A stretch of 64,000 nucleotides of DNA from Bacillus gobiensis (GTDB lineage: Bacteria > Bacillota > Bacilli > Bacillales > Bacillaceae): contig NZ_CP012600.1 of NCBI RefSeq assembly GCF_001278705.1, positions 806,190-870,189 on the forward strand, written 5' to 3'. Under the pieces are notes generated by a model. It worked only from the letters and a program-made list of their open reading frames with translations, was not told the origin of the DNA and did not search any database. Positions 1 to 8,029 of the stretch are shown here, one piece after another. Each line of letters begins with the position of its first letter. Position 1 is the stretch's first letter. Both the position numbers and the translations under genes were made by a program.

Positions 1-6
1 TGCTTT

Positions 7-57
7 CCTCCTAAATAAAAACACCCACAAATCGAGTTGGTCGATAAGTGGGTGTTT
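7..57 (-). terminator. Riboswitch terminator and downstream SD
   Basis: On the minus strand AAACACCCAC pairs with GTGGGTGTTT (19-57), followed by a T-rich run and then AGGAGG at 7-12. This is the expression platform of the cobalamin riboswitch at 135-325. The SD shows that a regulated gene starts just beyond the left edge; its identity cannot be seen. Confidence 0.8.
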
Positions 58-134
58 ATAATATATAAACGTGTGCGGAAAATAAACGTATAAACCTAGC
101 AAAGTTACGTCATTCGAACACCCTCCCATCGACC

Positions 135-325
135 GTGAGTTTTTGGTGTGTCAGAATAGGCAGGTCTCCTGGCTTGTGAATCATCAATTTTTCCTAATCC
201 TTCCCGTTTCATAAACAGTGGCACTTCTTTTGGAAAAATTTCTTCACTTACAGTGGCGGGACCGCGTTGGAATTTCACCAAACTTCCCTTTTAAAATCTA
301 ACAATTGTTAGATTACCTAGTTCTC
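135..325 (-). ncRNA. Cobalamin (B12) riboswitch
   Basis: Read on the minus strand, the region contains the conserved parts of the AdoCbl aptamer in the right order: GGTGAAATTCCAACGCGGTC, CCCGCCACTGTAA, and the B12 box GCCAGGAGACCTGCC at 159-173. A terminator and SD follow at 7-57, so cobalamin should shut off a gene lying to the left of the window, probably B12 uptake or a B12-replaceable enzyme (inference). Ends are approximate. Detection is from motif match alone, but the core is close to consensus. Confidence 0.93.
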
Positions 326-344
326 CGGTATGAAATTTGACTTG

Positions 345-373
345 ATTATATCCTGCTAGGAGCATTTAGTCAA
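345..373 (-). promoter_or_regulatory. SigA promoter of cobalamin riboswitch
   Basis: TTGACT (368-373) and TATAAT (345-350) on the minus strand are separated by exactly 17 nt and lie just upstream of the B12 aptamer and just beyond the stop codon of isp. Near-perfect vegetative promoter, so the riboswitch transcript is independent of isp. Confidence 0.85.
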
Positions 374-381
374 AAGAAATT

Positions 382-1347
382 TTAATAAGCCGATAGTATT
401 TTTTCGTTACTCGCTTTTTCTGCAAGCACTTCAGGCGCTGTTAAGTAAAGGATTCCGTTTCCTACCAGCGTCTTCGGATATTCGTCTAAAGGTAAAGTGC
501 GGCGAATTAATTGTCCATAAACCTCCGGCTCAGACAGATCACGGTCGAACAAGGATTCCTCCATTTGTTTAATGATTGCAAGAGAGCCGCTGGCGTGAGG
601 TGCAGCCATTGAGGTTCCTGTAAGTTCACCGTATTTTTCACCAGGTAATGTAGAAATAATTTTTTCACCTGGAGCAACTAAATCGATTTCTTTATTTACA
701 TTGGAAAATTCCGAAGAATCTCGTGTCAATGTCACAGACCCTACAGCAATGACTTCATTGTAGGCTGCAGGATAAGAAAATTCTTCAGTAGCCGTATCTC
801 CATCTCCCTCATTTCCCGCGGCGCAGACAACAAGGACCCCGTTTTGGACAGCGCGGGTAATGGCTTCGTGCAGCTCGGGCACATCCTCAGGACCGCCAAG
901 TGACATGCTGATAATATCAACTTTCTGGTCGACTGCGTAATTTATGCCGTTTATGATCCATTCATATGCTCCGCTCCCGTTCTCGCCAGATAATACTTTA
1001 ACGATAAGAAGACCGGCTTCAGGAGCAACTCCGGAGATTCCGCCATTTTTGTCATTTGCGGCAATCGTACCTGCAACGTGGGTTCCGTGCCCATTATAAT
1101 CGTTCACCAATTCGGGGGCGCCTTCATCATCATCAGTGAAATTTTTCGTTCCGATGATCTGATCCTTTAAATCGGGATGGGTAATATCACAGCCTGTATC
1201 GAGCACAGCGACTTTAATATCTTTTCCCTTAAAGCCTTTAGCCCAAATTTCCGGAGCTTTAATGAGACGGATACCTTCTGGAGTTTCATTTGCTTCCGGA
1301 AGTGCTTTGTTCATCACATAGGGCACTAAACGCATGACTTTTTGCAT
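382..1347 (-). CDS. isp: Intracellular subtilisin-type serine protease
   Basis: Cytoplasmic subtilase that degrades intracellular protein in stationary and sporulating cells. The 321-aa protein has no signal peptide and instead starts with the short LVPY-type inhibitory N-terminal extension typical of ISPs. The catalytic triad is visible as D50 (AVLDTG), H87 (NGHGTHVAGT) and S246 (GTSMAAPH), with the oxyanion Asn near 179 (AAGNEG). The start is backed by AAAGGAGG eight bases upstream. Length and gene position next to mgtE match B. subtilis IspA. Enzymes of this family are made as proenzymes, process the N-terminal extension and bind calcium; those steps are family knowledge, not seen here. 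Confidence 0.95.
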   Translation of the reverse strand: MQKVMRLVPYVMNKALPEANETPEGIRLIKAPEIWAKGFKGKDIKVAVLDTGCDITHPDLKDQIIGTKNFTDDDEGAPELVNDYNGHGTHVAGTIAANDKNGGISGVAPEAGLLIVKVLSGENGSGAYEWIINGINYAVDQKVDIISMSLGGPEDVPELHEAITRAVQNGVLVVCAAGNEGDGDTATEEFSYPAAYNEVIAVGSVTLTRDSSEFSNVNKEIDLVAPGEKIISTLPGEKYGELTGTSMAAPHASGSLAIIKQMEESLFDRDLSEPEVYGQLIRRTLPLDEYPKTLVGNGILYLTAPEVLAEKASNEKILSAY

Positions 1348-1528
1348 TGTGAAGCCTCCTTTTGGTAATTGGGAATTTGATTATGACCCTAATCGTTTGG
1401 CAGAGCTTCGTTGAATAAACCTGAGGGAGAGAGTGGGATAGTGATAATTATAAAGTAGGAGAACCAGTAAAAAAAGGTCATATCTTCCTAATTGTCTGAA
1501 TTTTGAGTTGGATTATTATAAAGGATTC

Positions 1529-1737
1529 TTGCTGATAGATTGCTCAAAATTTACGCTAGATTCTTTTTATCCGCTGTCTTGTTGTGTTACTTTTATATAG
1601 GAGGTGTGAGTGAGGCGTGTCTTCATGTAAGCTAGCCGCATTCGTTACAGCAAGACATAACTAGCAGAAAATGGAGATCAGTTCTTACACCATGCGAAAA
1701 AAACGTGAGAAGAATCTCCTGTGACAGGAGGTATTCT
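1529..1737 (+). promoter_or_regulatory. Structured mgtE leader with micro-ORF
   Basis: A possible promoter is TTGCTG-17 nt-TACGCT (1529-1557). AGGAGG at 1599-1604 precedes a six-codon ORF (GTG 1610 to TAA 1630). Two hairpins compete for bases 1711-1719: GGAGAT (1673-1678) with ATCTCC (1714-1719), extended by TTCTTAC/GTGAGAA, against AGAAT-CTCCTG (1711-1721) with CAGGAG..ATTCT (1725-1737). The second buries the mgtE SD. I do not find the M-box consensus that precedes mgtE in B. subtilis. Nothing recognisable lies in 1348-1528. The pairings are seen; the switching is inference. Confidence 0.55.
1610..1630 (+). CDS. Possible six-residue leader peptide of mgtE
   Basis: GTG-AGG-CGT-GTC-TTC-ATG-TAA, preceded by a perfect AGGAGG with 5-nt spacing. 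It would encode Met-Arg-Arg-Val-Phe-Met. Its only support is the strong SD and its place in a leader RNA with alternative hairpins; ribosome stalling or coupling with the mgtE SD hairpin is conjecture. Confidence 0.3.
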   Translation: MRRVFM

Positions 1738-3096
1738 ATGGTTAACAATATGACACTCAATGAATTAATCGTAAAAATTGTCCTTGTTTTGAGGGATAGC
1801 AAAAGAAAAGAGTTTCGGGCCATTATCGATGAGCTTCAGCCATATGATGTTGCCAGTTTGTTTAAGGAGCTGCCTGAAAAACATCGCGCCAGATTTCTCT
1901 CCTTTCTAAACATTGATGATATTACAAATATGATTGGTGAATTGGAACATGAATTTCAAATCGCTGCTTTGAAAAAAGTGGGACGAGAAAAAACGGTTCA
2001 TATTATGAATAAAATGGATAACGACGATCTTGCCAGTCTCTTTGAAGAAATGGACAGCGAGCTGAAATATCAATTTTTATCCAATTTGGAAAAAGAAGAG
2101 CTTCAAGCAGTTCAGCAATTAATGAACTATCCACCTGAAACGGCTGGAAGAATCATGACGAACCGGTTTGTATGGATTCCTGAGCATTATTCCGTCAAGG
2201 ATGCGGTCGATAAGCTGAAAAGCCTTGCTGAAATTGCTGAATCCATCAACTATCTTTACGTAATTAATGACAAAAAGCAGCTGGTTGGCGTTTTATCCTA
2301 CAGAGATTTGATCTTAGGGGATCCAGAGGAAAAAGTAAAAGATTTAATGTTTACCCGGGTGATAGCTACTGAGGCTCTTCAGGATCAGGAAGAGGTAGCT
2401 AGGCTGATAGAACGTTACAACTTTTTGGCAATACCCGTAGTTGAAGAGAATCATGTTTTAGTAGGAATTGTTACAGTCGATGACATAATAGATGTCGTGA
2501 TTCAAGAAGCAGATGAGGATTATGAAAAATTTGCAGCTTCCGGGAAAGCAATAGATTTTGATACGAAAGCTTACATTGCAGCTTATCGCCGGCTTCCCTG
2601 GCTGATCCTGTTATTATTTATCGGCCTTATTTCAGGAAGCATATTGAATTTTTTTGAAAGTACCTTGCAGCAGGTAGTCGCACTGACTTTTTTTATGCCG
2701 ATGATCGCAGGCATGACAGGCAATACAGGGACGCAATCATTGGCGGTTGTGATCCGCGGTCTTTCAAAGGAAGACTTAAATAAAAAAGTGATAAGCAAGC
2801 TTATTTTCCGTGAGTTAAAAGTCGGATTAATGATCGGGGCAGTTTGCGCCCTTTTAATTACTGGAATTGCAGTTATCTGGCAGGGGGAACTATTGCTGGG
2901 CTTTGTCGTTGGTTTATCTCTTCTGCTTACGCTAATAATCGGGACAATGGCAGGTACAATTGTGCCCATTGTATTGCAGTATATGAATGTAGATCCCGCG
3001 ATTGCTTCAGGACCGCTAATAACTACGTTAAATGATATCCTTTCCCTGCTCATCTATTTTGGAATTGCGACAGCTTTTATTACGAAACTCATGTGA
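1738..3096 (+). CDS. mgtE: Magnesium transporter MgtE
   Basis: Mg2+ channel/transporter of the plasma membrane. The 452-aa product has the family layout: an N-terminal superhelical Mg-sensing domain (about 1-130), two CBS domains (about 130-255), a connecting helix, and five transmembrane segments from about residue 283 onward. The pore-lining region includes the MTGNTGTQS segment. I start it at ATG 1738, not GTG 1705, because AGGAGG lies at 1726-1731 with 6-nt spacing and the resulting length matches B. subtilis MgtE (YkoK). The leader lacks an M-box and instead folds the SD into a hairpin. A strong terminator overlaps the stop codon. Confidence 0.95.
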   Translation: MVNNMTLNELIVKIVLVLRDSKRKEFRAIIDELQPYDVASLFKELPEKHRARFLSFLNIDDITNMIGELEHEFQIAALKKVGREKTVHIMNKMDNDDLASLFEEMDSELKYQFLSNLEKEELQAVQQLMNYPPETAGRIMTNRFVWIPEHYSVKDAVDKLKSLAEIAESINYLYVINDKKQLVGVLSYRDLILGDPEEKVKDLMFTRVIATEALQDQEEVARLIERYNFLAIPVVEENHVLVGIVTVDDIIDVVIQEADEDYEKFAASGKAIDFDTKAYIAAYRRLPWLILLLFIGLISGSILNFFESTLQQVVALTFFMPMIAGMTGNTGTQSLAVVIRGLSKEDLNKKVISKLIFRELKVGLMIGAVCALLITGIAVIWQGELLLGFVVGLSLLLTLIIGTMAGTIVPIVLQYMNVDPAIASGPLITTLNDILSLLIYFGIATAFITKLM

Positions 3097-3125
3097 AAGA
3101 GCAGCTTTAGAAAAGCTGCTCTTTC
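3095..3125 (+). terminator. Terminator of mgtE
   Basis: GAAAGAGCAGCTTT / AAAGCTGCTCTTTC with a short loop, starting at the mgtE stop codon. The T-tract is partly inside the stem. Confidence 0.75.
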
Positions 3126-3130
3126 AGAAA

Positions 3131-3144
3131 TGAAAACGTTTTAT
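3131..3144 (+). promoter_or_regulatory. Possible CcpA cre-like site
   Basis: TGAAAACGTTTTAT resembles the cre consensus TGWAARCGYTWNCA at most positions but deviates at the 3' end. It lies about 70 nt upstream of the small lipoprotein gene. Weak, motif only. Confidence 0.2.
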
Positions 3145-3214
3145 CATTCTATTGAAAAAGAGATAAGGCGCGGGATATCATAGTAATAGATCCCAGCCGC
3201 GAGGGGAGAGAGTA

Positions 3215-3586
3215 ATGAAATATTTTTATGTTTTTATTTTTCTATCGTTATTGCTTATCACAGGCTGCCAGAACGAGGACGAAGGCAGAGACAGCCGGCT
3301 TGTTGCAGTAGAAGAAATGCTAATGGCGATTCTGAATGAAGACGTATCAACAATGAAGAAGCTTTATGTTGAAGGATCTTCTCCAGATCCCGAAGAAATC
3401 ATTAACGGAAAGAAAGCATGGGGAATAGAAGGACTTGCATTTGAAGATTTCAAAATATCAGAAGCCGGCATCCATATGTTTAAAGCAAGCTATAATGAGA
3501 ATACTGAAGCTGTTGCGTTTCGGGTTAAAACGATGGATGACGGCCGTATCATGATCGATTTTATCGGACATGTGAAACCTTTATAA
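3215..3586 (+). CDS. Small secreted lipoprotein, unknown function
   Basis: A 123-aa protein with a lipoprotein signal peptide: basic start, hydrophobic stretch, then the lipobox LITGC with Cys at about residue 18. The mature part is acidic and hydrophilic, about 100 residues, and could be a small alpha+beta fold with aromatic residues near the middle. GGGGAGAG precedes the ATG. I do not recognise the family. It stands alone between mgtE and the convergent tnrA and has no counterpart that I recall at this place in B. subtilis. Confidence 0.75.
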   Translation: MKYFYVFIFLSLLLITGCQNEDEGRDSRLVAVEEMLMAILNEDVSTMKKLYVEGSSPDPEEIINGKKAWGIEGLAFEDFKISEAGIHMFKASYNENTEAVAFRVKTMDDGRIMIDFIGHVKPL

Positions 3587-3597
3587 ATCGTTGATAA

Positions 3598-3930
3598 TTA
3601 GCGGTTTCTATATTTAAAGTGCGCATTTAATTGGCCCTCCAGCATCTTATTTCTTAACTGGTTATCGCCTTTTAACGCTTGCTCTCTTCTTCGCATATCT
3701 TTCAGAATTTCTGCAGTTTGAACCCCATCTTCTCTTTTGTTGGCAATCTCCATAAGCTTTTCGACATCGGAAAAGGAATATTTTCTCGTGCCTCGTGTTG
3801 AACGTTGAGGAGATATGAGCTTTCTTTCCTCATAATATCTGATTTGCCGTACGGATAATCCCGTCAGCTCACTGACAATTCCTATGGATATTACTTTTTT
3901 TTCTTTATATGATTTATCTTCAATGGTCAT
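3598..3930 (-). CDS. tnrA: Global nitrogen regulator TnrA
   Basis: MerR-family transcription factor active under nitrogen limitation and held inactive by feedback-inhibited glutamine synthetase. The 110-aa product carries an N-terminal winged helix (about 14-80, with the VSELTGLSVRQIRYYEERKLI recognition region) and a short C-terminal tail ending NAHFKYRNR, which is the TnrA-type tail that contacts glutamine synthetase. GlnR would be longer with a different tail. Length and order match B. subtilis. The promoter region contains a TnrA box (3995-4011) centred about 50 bp upstream of the inferred start site, the usual activation distance, so positive autoregulation is expected. Confidence 0.95.
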   Translation of the reverse strand: MTIEDKSYKEKKVISIGIVSELTGLSVRQIRYYEERKLISPQRSTRGTRKYSFSDVEKLMEIANKREDGVQTAEILKDMRRREQALKGDNQLRNKMLEGQLNAHFKYRNR

Positions 3931-3959
3931 ATTTCCACCCCTGTGATGTCTTTTTTATC

Positions 3960-4011
3960 ATTATAAAGAAAAGTTTGATAAAAAACCTGACACTTGTAAG
4001 AAAATCTAACA
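3960..4011 (-). promoter_or_regulatory. TnrA box and tnrA promoter
   Basis: TGTAAGAAAATCTAACA (3995-4011) is a full match to the palindromic TnrA/GlnR site TGTNA-N7-TNACA. A TATAAT -10 for tnrA lies at 3960-3965 on the minus strand with no good -35, as expected of an activated promoter; the box centre is about 50 bp from the inferred start. The box also lies about 50 bp from a possible start site for ykzB on the plus strand. Confidence 0.85.
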
Positions 4012-4110
4012 CAAATAATAAAAAATTCGGAAGATTACATTACATAAGAGGTGATTTTAAACACGACTCTGTATATCCTTTATTATATATATTTTTTAGG
4101 AGGTTGAACA

Positions 4111-4266
4111 GTGGAAGAGGAAAAAGCTATTAAACTCGCTAAAGAAATAATTGCTTTGGATTTGAAGCGTGATGAAATGCTGGAGGCGTTTATGGCACTC
4201 ACAGGAAACAAAGGACCTTCGTTGCTGCGGGCTGTCCAGAATGACTTATACCGCAAGTCATCATGA
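4111..4266 (+). CDS. ykzB: Small conserved protein YkzB
   Basis: A 51-aa acidic/helical protein starting at GTG with AGGAGG ten bases upstream. Sequence, length and position (divergent from tnrA, followed by a ykoL-like gene) match YkzB of B. subtilis, where ykzB-ykoL belongs to the TnrA regulon. Function is unknown. The shared TnrA box upstream supports nitrogen control here too. Confidence 0.8.
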   Translation: MEEEKAIKLAKEIIALDLKRDEMLEAFMALTGNKGPSLLRAVQNDLYRKSS

Positions 4267-4379
4267 CCTCTTAAATTTCTTAATAAAACCAATGATAAAG
4301 ATTTACGTTTGATTCATCTTTTTATAACAATAAACGGTTATTCTAATATTAAACGTTAGAAAGGAGTATTGAGGGAACC

Positions 4380-4559
4380 ATGAGTCACCAATTAAAAATG
4401 GCTTTGGAGGATCAAAGAAATTATTATTCTCAAAAGCTCCTCGCGATCGGAGTTTATAATAAAGAGGTATTAAATCGAATGACCGTTTCTGAATTAAAAG
4501 ATGAATATAACTATTTTTATCATAAAATCACATATAAAAAACCAAAGTTCCCACAGTAA
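4380..4559 (+). CDS. ykoL: Small protein YkoL/FbpA-like
   Basis: A 59-aa basic protein starting at ATG 4380 with purine-rich AAAGGAG...GAGGGA upstream. The pattern (short helix, K-L-L-A-I-G-V-Y, then S-E-L-K-D-E-Y) resembles the small Fur-regulated basic protein family and the B. subtilis YkoL that follows ykzB. Role unknown, perhaps a stress or RNA-chaperone-like peptide (inference). It is closed by its own terminator. Confidence 0.65.
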   Translation: MSHQLKMALEDQRNYYSQKLLAIGVYNKEVLNRMTVSELKDEYNYFYHKITYKKPKFPQ

Positions 4560-4594
4560 AGAGTTTCTTCTCATGAGATGGGGACTCTTTTTTT
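4558..4594 (+). terminator. Terminator of ykzB-ykoL
   Basis: AAAGAGT...ACTCTTT stem with an inner TCTCATGAGA hairpin, followed by T7. Confidence 0.75.
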
Positions 4595-4670
4595 GTGAAA
4601 AATAAAAAAGGGTTTTTAAAAAAATTACCGAATACAGTATAAAAAGCATTTAATTTTTGTTAAAGTTAAA

Positions 4671-4684
4671 TGTAAGGGTTTACA
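4671..4684 (+). promoter_or_regulatory. Candidate operator upstream of MarR gene
   Basis: Inverted repeat TGTAA-GGGT-TTACA placed directly ahead of the SD of the MarR gene. Autoregulation through such palindromes is common in the family; this is motif-only. Confidence 0.3.
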
Positions 4685-4708
4685 AAAAATAAAATAAGAG
4701 GTAGATGA

Positions 4709-5173
4709 ATGATGAGACTAACCTTTACTGACCAAGAAATTGAAAAATCAATGGCGTTGTATAAGGTATTTGCGAAAGCGTTTAAAAGTGTTTCCGAGCA
4801 CAGTATCAGGGATAGTAAAGAGCACGGGTTTAATCCTACGGAATTTGCCGTTCTGGAGCTGTTGTATACGAGAGGTCCCCAGAAGCTGCAGCAAATTGGG
4901 TCCAGGCTGCTATTGGTGAGCGGAAACGTGACGTACGTCATTGATAAGCTTGAAAGAAATGGTTTTATCGTTAGGGAACAGGATCAAAAAGACAAAAGAT
5001 CCGTATATGCAAACTTAACAGAAAAAGGAAGGACCTATCTTGATGAAATTTACCCGATTCATTCCTTAAGAATTGCCCGCGCTTTTTCCGGGCTGACACA
5101 GGAGGAACAGGAGCAATTGATCATTTTGCTGAAAAAAGCAGGAATTCACAGCCAGCATCTTTTGTTCAGATAA
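4709..5173 (+). CDS. ykoM: MarR-family regulator YkoM
   Basis: A 154-aa MarR/MhqR-type repressor: dimerisation helices at both ends and a winged helix in the middle (about 45-115: LQQIGSRLLLVSGNVTYVIDKLER, then a DKRS wing). Such proteins typically respond to phenolics or thiol stress. SD AGAGGT precedes tandem ATG codons at 4709 and 4712; either can be the start. Size and place between ykzB-ykoL and ligD correspond to B. subtilis YkoM. It stands alone, convergent with ligD, with a palindrome in its promoter region. Its ligand is unknown. Confidence 0.85.
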   Translation: MMRLTFTDQEIEKSMALYKVFAKAFKSVSEHSIRDSKEHGFNPTEFAVLELLYTRGPQKLQQIGSRLLLVSGNVTYVIDKLERNGFIVREQDQKDKRSVYANLTEKGRTYLDEIYPIHSLRIARAFSGLTQEEQEQLIILLKKAGIHSQHLLFR

Positions 5174-5196
5174 AGCGCTTACAAGATTAATGTGTG

Positions 5197-7026
5197 TTAC
5201 GAACGGTTCAAATGCTCTAATACAACGGCAATTGGTTGATCCTGAGGCTGCTGTCTCATCTGTCCGAAAGGGCAGCCTTTATTTTTCAGGCGGATTATCG
5301 TCTTTTCCATCGTAAAATCCTTCGGGGATAGCTTTGAATTTACTTCGTCCCAATACAGCGGGAGAGCGACCGTACCATCTTCATTACCTCTCGGGGAATA
5401 AGGGGCAATGATCGTTTTCCCGTATGCATGCTGCAAATAATCTAAATACAATAGATTCTGCCGATTTTTAATTAATCTTTCAGTAGTGAATAAATGCGGA
5501 AAGGATGCTATGCAATAATCTGCCGTAAACGCTGTAAACTTTCTTGTTTCCTCATACGAAAACGAATCCTTAGATATGGGGATGTAAAGCTGAAGTCCCT
5601 TGTTTCCAGATAGCTTCGGAAACGAATGAATTCCGAGAGAAAGTAGAAAACGGTTCAGTTCAATCGCGCATTCGATAGCCAATTCAAAATCGTTTGCAGA
5701 CGGAGGATCCAAGTCAAATACGATTTCAACAGGATTGTTCGTATCAATGGTTTGAAAGGGCACGTGAAATTCCAAAGCAAGCTGATTTCCAAGCCAAAGA
5801 AGCGAAGAATAATCCTGGCAAAGAATATAGTCATGTGAATTAGAAGGAGCCGTGTGTATAAAATCCGGTGTATATTCAGGTTTGTTTTTCTGATAAAAAG
5901 ATTCGCCAGCTGGTCCGTGCGGATAACGAATAACCGTTAACGCCCGGTCCTTTAAAAAAGGCAAGAAAACGTCACTGATCTGCATAAGATAGGTTAAATA
6001 GTCCGACTTATTTAGTGATTTTTTCGGGAAAATCGGTTTATCCAAATTTGTAAATTTTACAGAAGGATGCAACGATTTTGTTGATAGAATCAACTGTTGT
6101 ATTGTACATTCCTCATAGCTTTTTTTCAGCTGAAATGAAAGGAAGGATGGCTCACGCAATACGCCGTTCGTATAGGACAAATACTTTACAGTCAAGCAAA
6201 TGGATGGATGAATCATATAAGTTCCTGACCCTGTGAGAGTGCCGTTTTGTTTCATGATCGTCAATATTGCATTACGTTCATCTGCAGACAATCCATGATA
6301 TAGCTGCGCAACTGTTAGAGAGTTTCCGTGATCATCTATGACAGCTACGTCTATATAATGATTAGCGGGATTGTAACTTTTGATAAAAACATCAGCTGTC
6401 TTATAGTTTTTTATTTTCATCCAGTCGGTCGTTTTGCCTTTTTTCCACTCACTGTTTTTCTTTTTAGCAACAATGCCTTCTCCATCATTCAATATGACGT
6501 GGTCCCATATCAGCTCTTTATTTTCAAAGGGAGGAATTAATTGAATCGCTTTTTTGTCATCAATTGATGGCTCTACAGGAAGCTTATGTTGCTTTCCCCA
6601 TTCCTTCAGCTTTTGTTTCCTCATTTTCAGCGGCGAAGAAGAAAGGTCTTCTTCTCCTAGACGTAAAAGATCGAACGCCAAAAAAACGACTGGACGTCGG
6701 TCAGCTGCGGAATTTATCATTTCGGAATTTTTCATTCTTCCACGTTGCTGAACATATTCAAAATTGGATTTATTGGGATTTTCCAAAGCTGTAATTTCGC
6801 CATCAAGCATAACTGGAAGCGAATCGTCAAACGAATTGATGATCTCTGACGCAAACAAGAGAAGCTCAGGGAAGTATAGATCTAATGATCGCCCGTTCCT
6901 GCTTGTCAGGGATATTTTTTCTCGAGAAAGATAGAACAAGGCGCGAAATCCATCATATTTCACTTCATATTGCCAGCTCTCCCCGGTTGGGACAGTATCT
7001 ATCAAAGTAGGCTGCATTGTAATCAT
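5197..7026 (-). CDS. ligD: Bacterial NHEJ ligase/polymerase LigD
   Basis: ATP-dependent DNA ligase fused to a primase-like polymerase, sealing double-strand breaks with Ku in spores and stationary cells. The 609-aa protein has the Bacillus order LIG then POL: nucleotidyl-transferase Lys23 in EVKYDGFRA, motif SRNG (42-45), EGIVAKK (183-189), an OB-fold to about 315, then an AEP polymerase domain with the metal-binding pair FDLD (D438/D440). There is no phosphoesterase domain, as in B. subtilis YkoU (611 aa). It begins 5 nt after the ku stop, so the two form an operon with ku first. In B. subtilis the pair is SigG-controlled; I could not find a convincing SigG promoter here. Confidence 0.95.
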   Translation of the reverse strand: MITMQPTLIDTVPTGESWQYEVKYDGFRALFYLSREKISLTSRNGRSLDLYFPELLLFASEIINSFDDSLPVMLDGEITALENPNKSNFEYVQQRGRMKNSEMINSAADRRPVVFLAFDLLRLGEEDLSSSPLKMRKQKLKEWGKQHKLPVEPSIDDKKAIQLIPPFENKELIWDHVILNDGEGIVAKKKNSEWKKGKTTDWMKIKNYKTADVFIKSYNPANHYIDVAVIDDHGNSLTVAQLYHGLSADERNAILTIMKQNGTLTGSGTYMIHPSICLTVKYLSYTNGVLREPSFLSFQLKKSYEECTIQQLILSTKSLHPSVKFTNLDKPIFPKKSLNKSDYLTYLMQISDVFLPFLKDRALTVIRYPHGPAGESFYQKNKPEYTPDFIHTAPSNSHDYILCQDYSSLLWLGNQLALEFHVPFQTIDTNNPVEIVFDLDPPSANDFELAIECAIELNRFLLSLGIHSFPKLSGNKGLQLYIPISKDSFSYEETRKFTAFTADYCIASFPHLFTTERLIKNRQNLLYLDYLQHAYGKTIIAPYSPRGNEDGTVALPLYWDEVNSKLSPKDFTMEKTIIRLKNKGCPFGQMRQQPQDQPIAVVLEHLNRS

Positions 7027-7031
7027 AAGTT

Positions 7032-7898
7032 TTACTGTGCTCCGGTAGCTTTTTTTCGAGTCGTTTTTTGTTTTTTCTTTTCGGCATTTTGATGAAGAGG
7101 TACAGGTTTTTTCGGTCTTGTTGAACCTGTTTTTGTACGCTCTATGCTGGCTTGCAAGGCACTGACCAAGTCAACTACATCTTCCTTCGGAGTGGCAGTA
7201 GGCGAGACTGGATCTTCTTTTTGCAGTTTTTCTTTGATTTTTTCCAAAAACGCTACACGATACGTGTCCTCATATTGTTCAGGGTCAAATGGAATCGTCA
7301 ATTCATCAATTAACTTAATGGCCGTTTGAAGCTCTTTTTCATTGATCTCAATATTTTCGGGTACGGCAGGGACGTGGTCTGCTTGCCTGATTTCATCAGG
7401 ATAATGAATGGTTTCCATTAAAAGAGAATTTTCCAACACTCTTAATATTGCGAGTTGTTTTTTGGAACGTATGGTAATATGGGCTACTCCGATTTTTCCC
7501 GTTTTCCGTAGCGCTTCACGCAGAAGGCTGTATGCTTTAGCTCCGTTTTCACCCGGCCCCATGTAATAGGATCGATTGAAATAGATCGGATCAATTTCTT
7601 CTAATTTGACAAAATCAACAATTTCTACCGCTTTTTCTTCATTTTTTTCTTTTAACTCAGCGAGCTCATCTTCTGAAAAAATCGCATATTTTCCTTTGAC
7701 GTATTCATACCCTTTTGTAATTTCTTTCGGAGAGACCTCTTGATTGCAATTTGTACAGACTTTTTCGTATTTAATAGGGGCACGACATGCAGTATGAAGA
7801 GTTCTGAGCTTTATATCCTTATCTTCCGTTGCTGAAAAGAGTTTTATCGGAATGTTTACTAAACCGAAGCTGATCGATCCTTTCCACATCGTATGCAT
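7032..7898 (-). CDS. ku: Non-homologous end-joining protein Ku
   Basis: Homodimeric ring that threads DNA ends and recruits LigD. I take ATG 7898 (protein starts MHTMWKGSISFGLVNIP, the standard Ku beginning) because AAAGGAGGAGG lies just upstream; an upstream in-frame ATG at 7970 would add 24 residues not seen in the family. The 288-aa product has the Ku beta-barrel core to about residue 230 and a flexible lysine-rich tail (KKPVP...KKKQKTTRKKATG) of the type that tunes DNA binding and LigD stimulation. It is the first gene of the ku-ligD operon. Confidence 0.95.
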   Translation of the reverse strand: MHTMWKGSISFGLVNIPIKLFSATEDKDIKLRTLHTACRAPIKYEKVCTNCNQEVSPKEITKGYEYVKGKYAIFSEDELAELKEKNEEKAVEIVDFVKLEEIDPIYFNRSYYMGPGENGAKAYSLLREALRKTGKIGVAHITIRSKKQLAILRVLENSLLMETIHYPDEIRQADHVPAVPENIEINEKELQTAIKLIDELTIPFDPEQYEDTYRVAFLEKIKEKLQKEDPVSPTATPKEDVVDLVSALQASIERTKTGSTRPKKPVPLHQNAEKKKQKTTRKKATGAQ

Positions 7899-8029
7899 GA
7901 TTTTTCCTCCTCCTTTTTTTATAGTTTTTTTTAAGAGTACTGATTTCATGAGTAGAAAGTTTTGGTTCAAAAAAACGTTGACAACCTGATCAAATCATAA
8001 TAAGATTAGTCTATAAAAGAATACTTCTT

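Noticed and set aside
1705..1737. GTG 1705 as start of mgtE
   Set aside because: No SD upstream; AGGAGG at 1726-1731 points to ATG 1738 and the family length fits.
1561..1737. M-box riboswitch upstream of mgtE
   Set aside because: Consensus blocks such as GUUAGGUGAGGCUCC and the GCUGCUGCCC region are not found.
2583..3053. 156-aa frame antisense to mgtE
   Set aside because: Shadow of the mgtE TM region; no SD and no recognisable protein.
6328..6794. Three overlapping plus-strand frames inside ligD
   Set aside because: Antisense shadows of a gene with clear catalytic motifs.
7899..8020. SigG promoter for ku-ligD
   Set aside because: Expected from B. subtilis, but no GHATR/CATNHTA pair at correct spacing was found.
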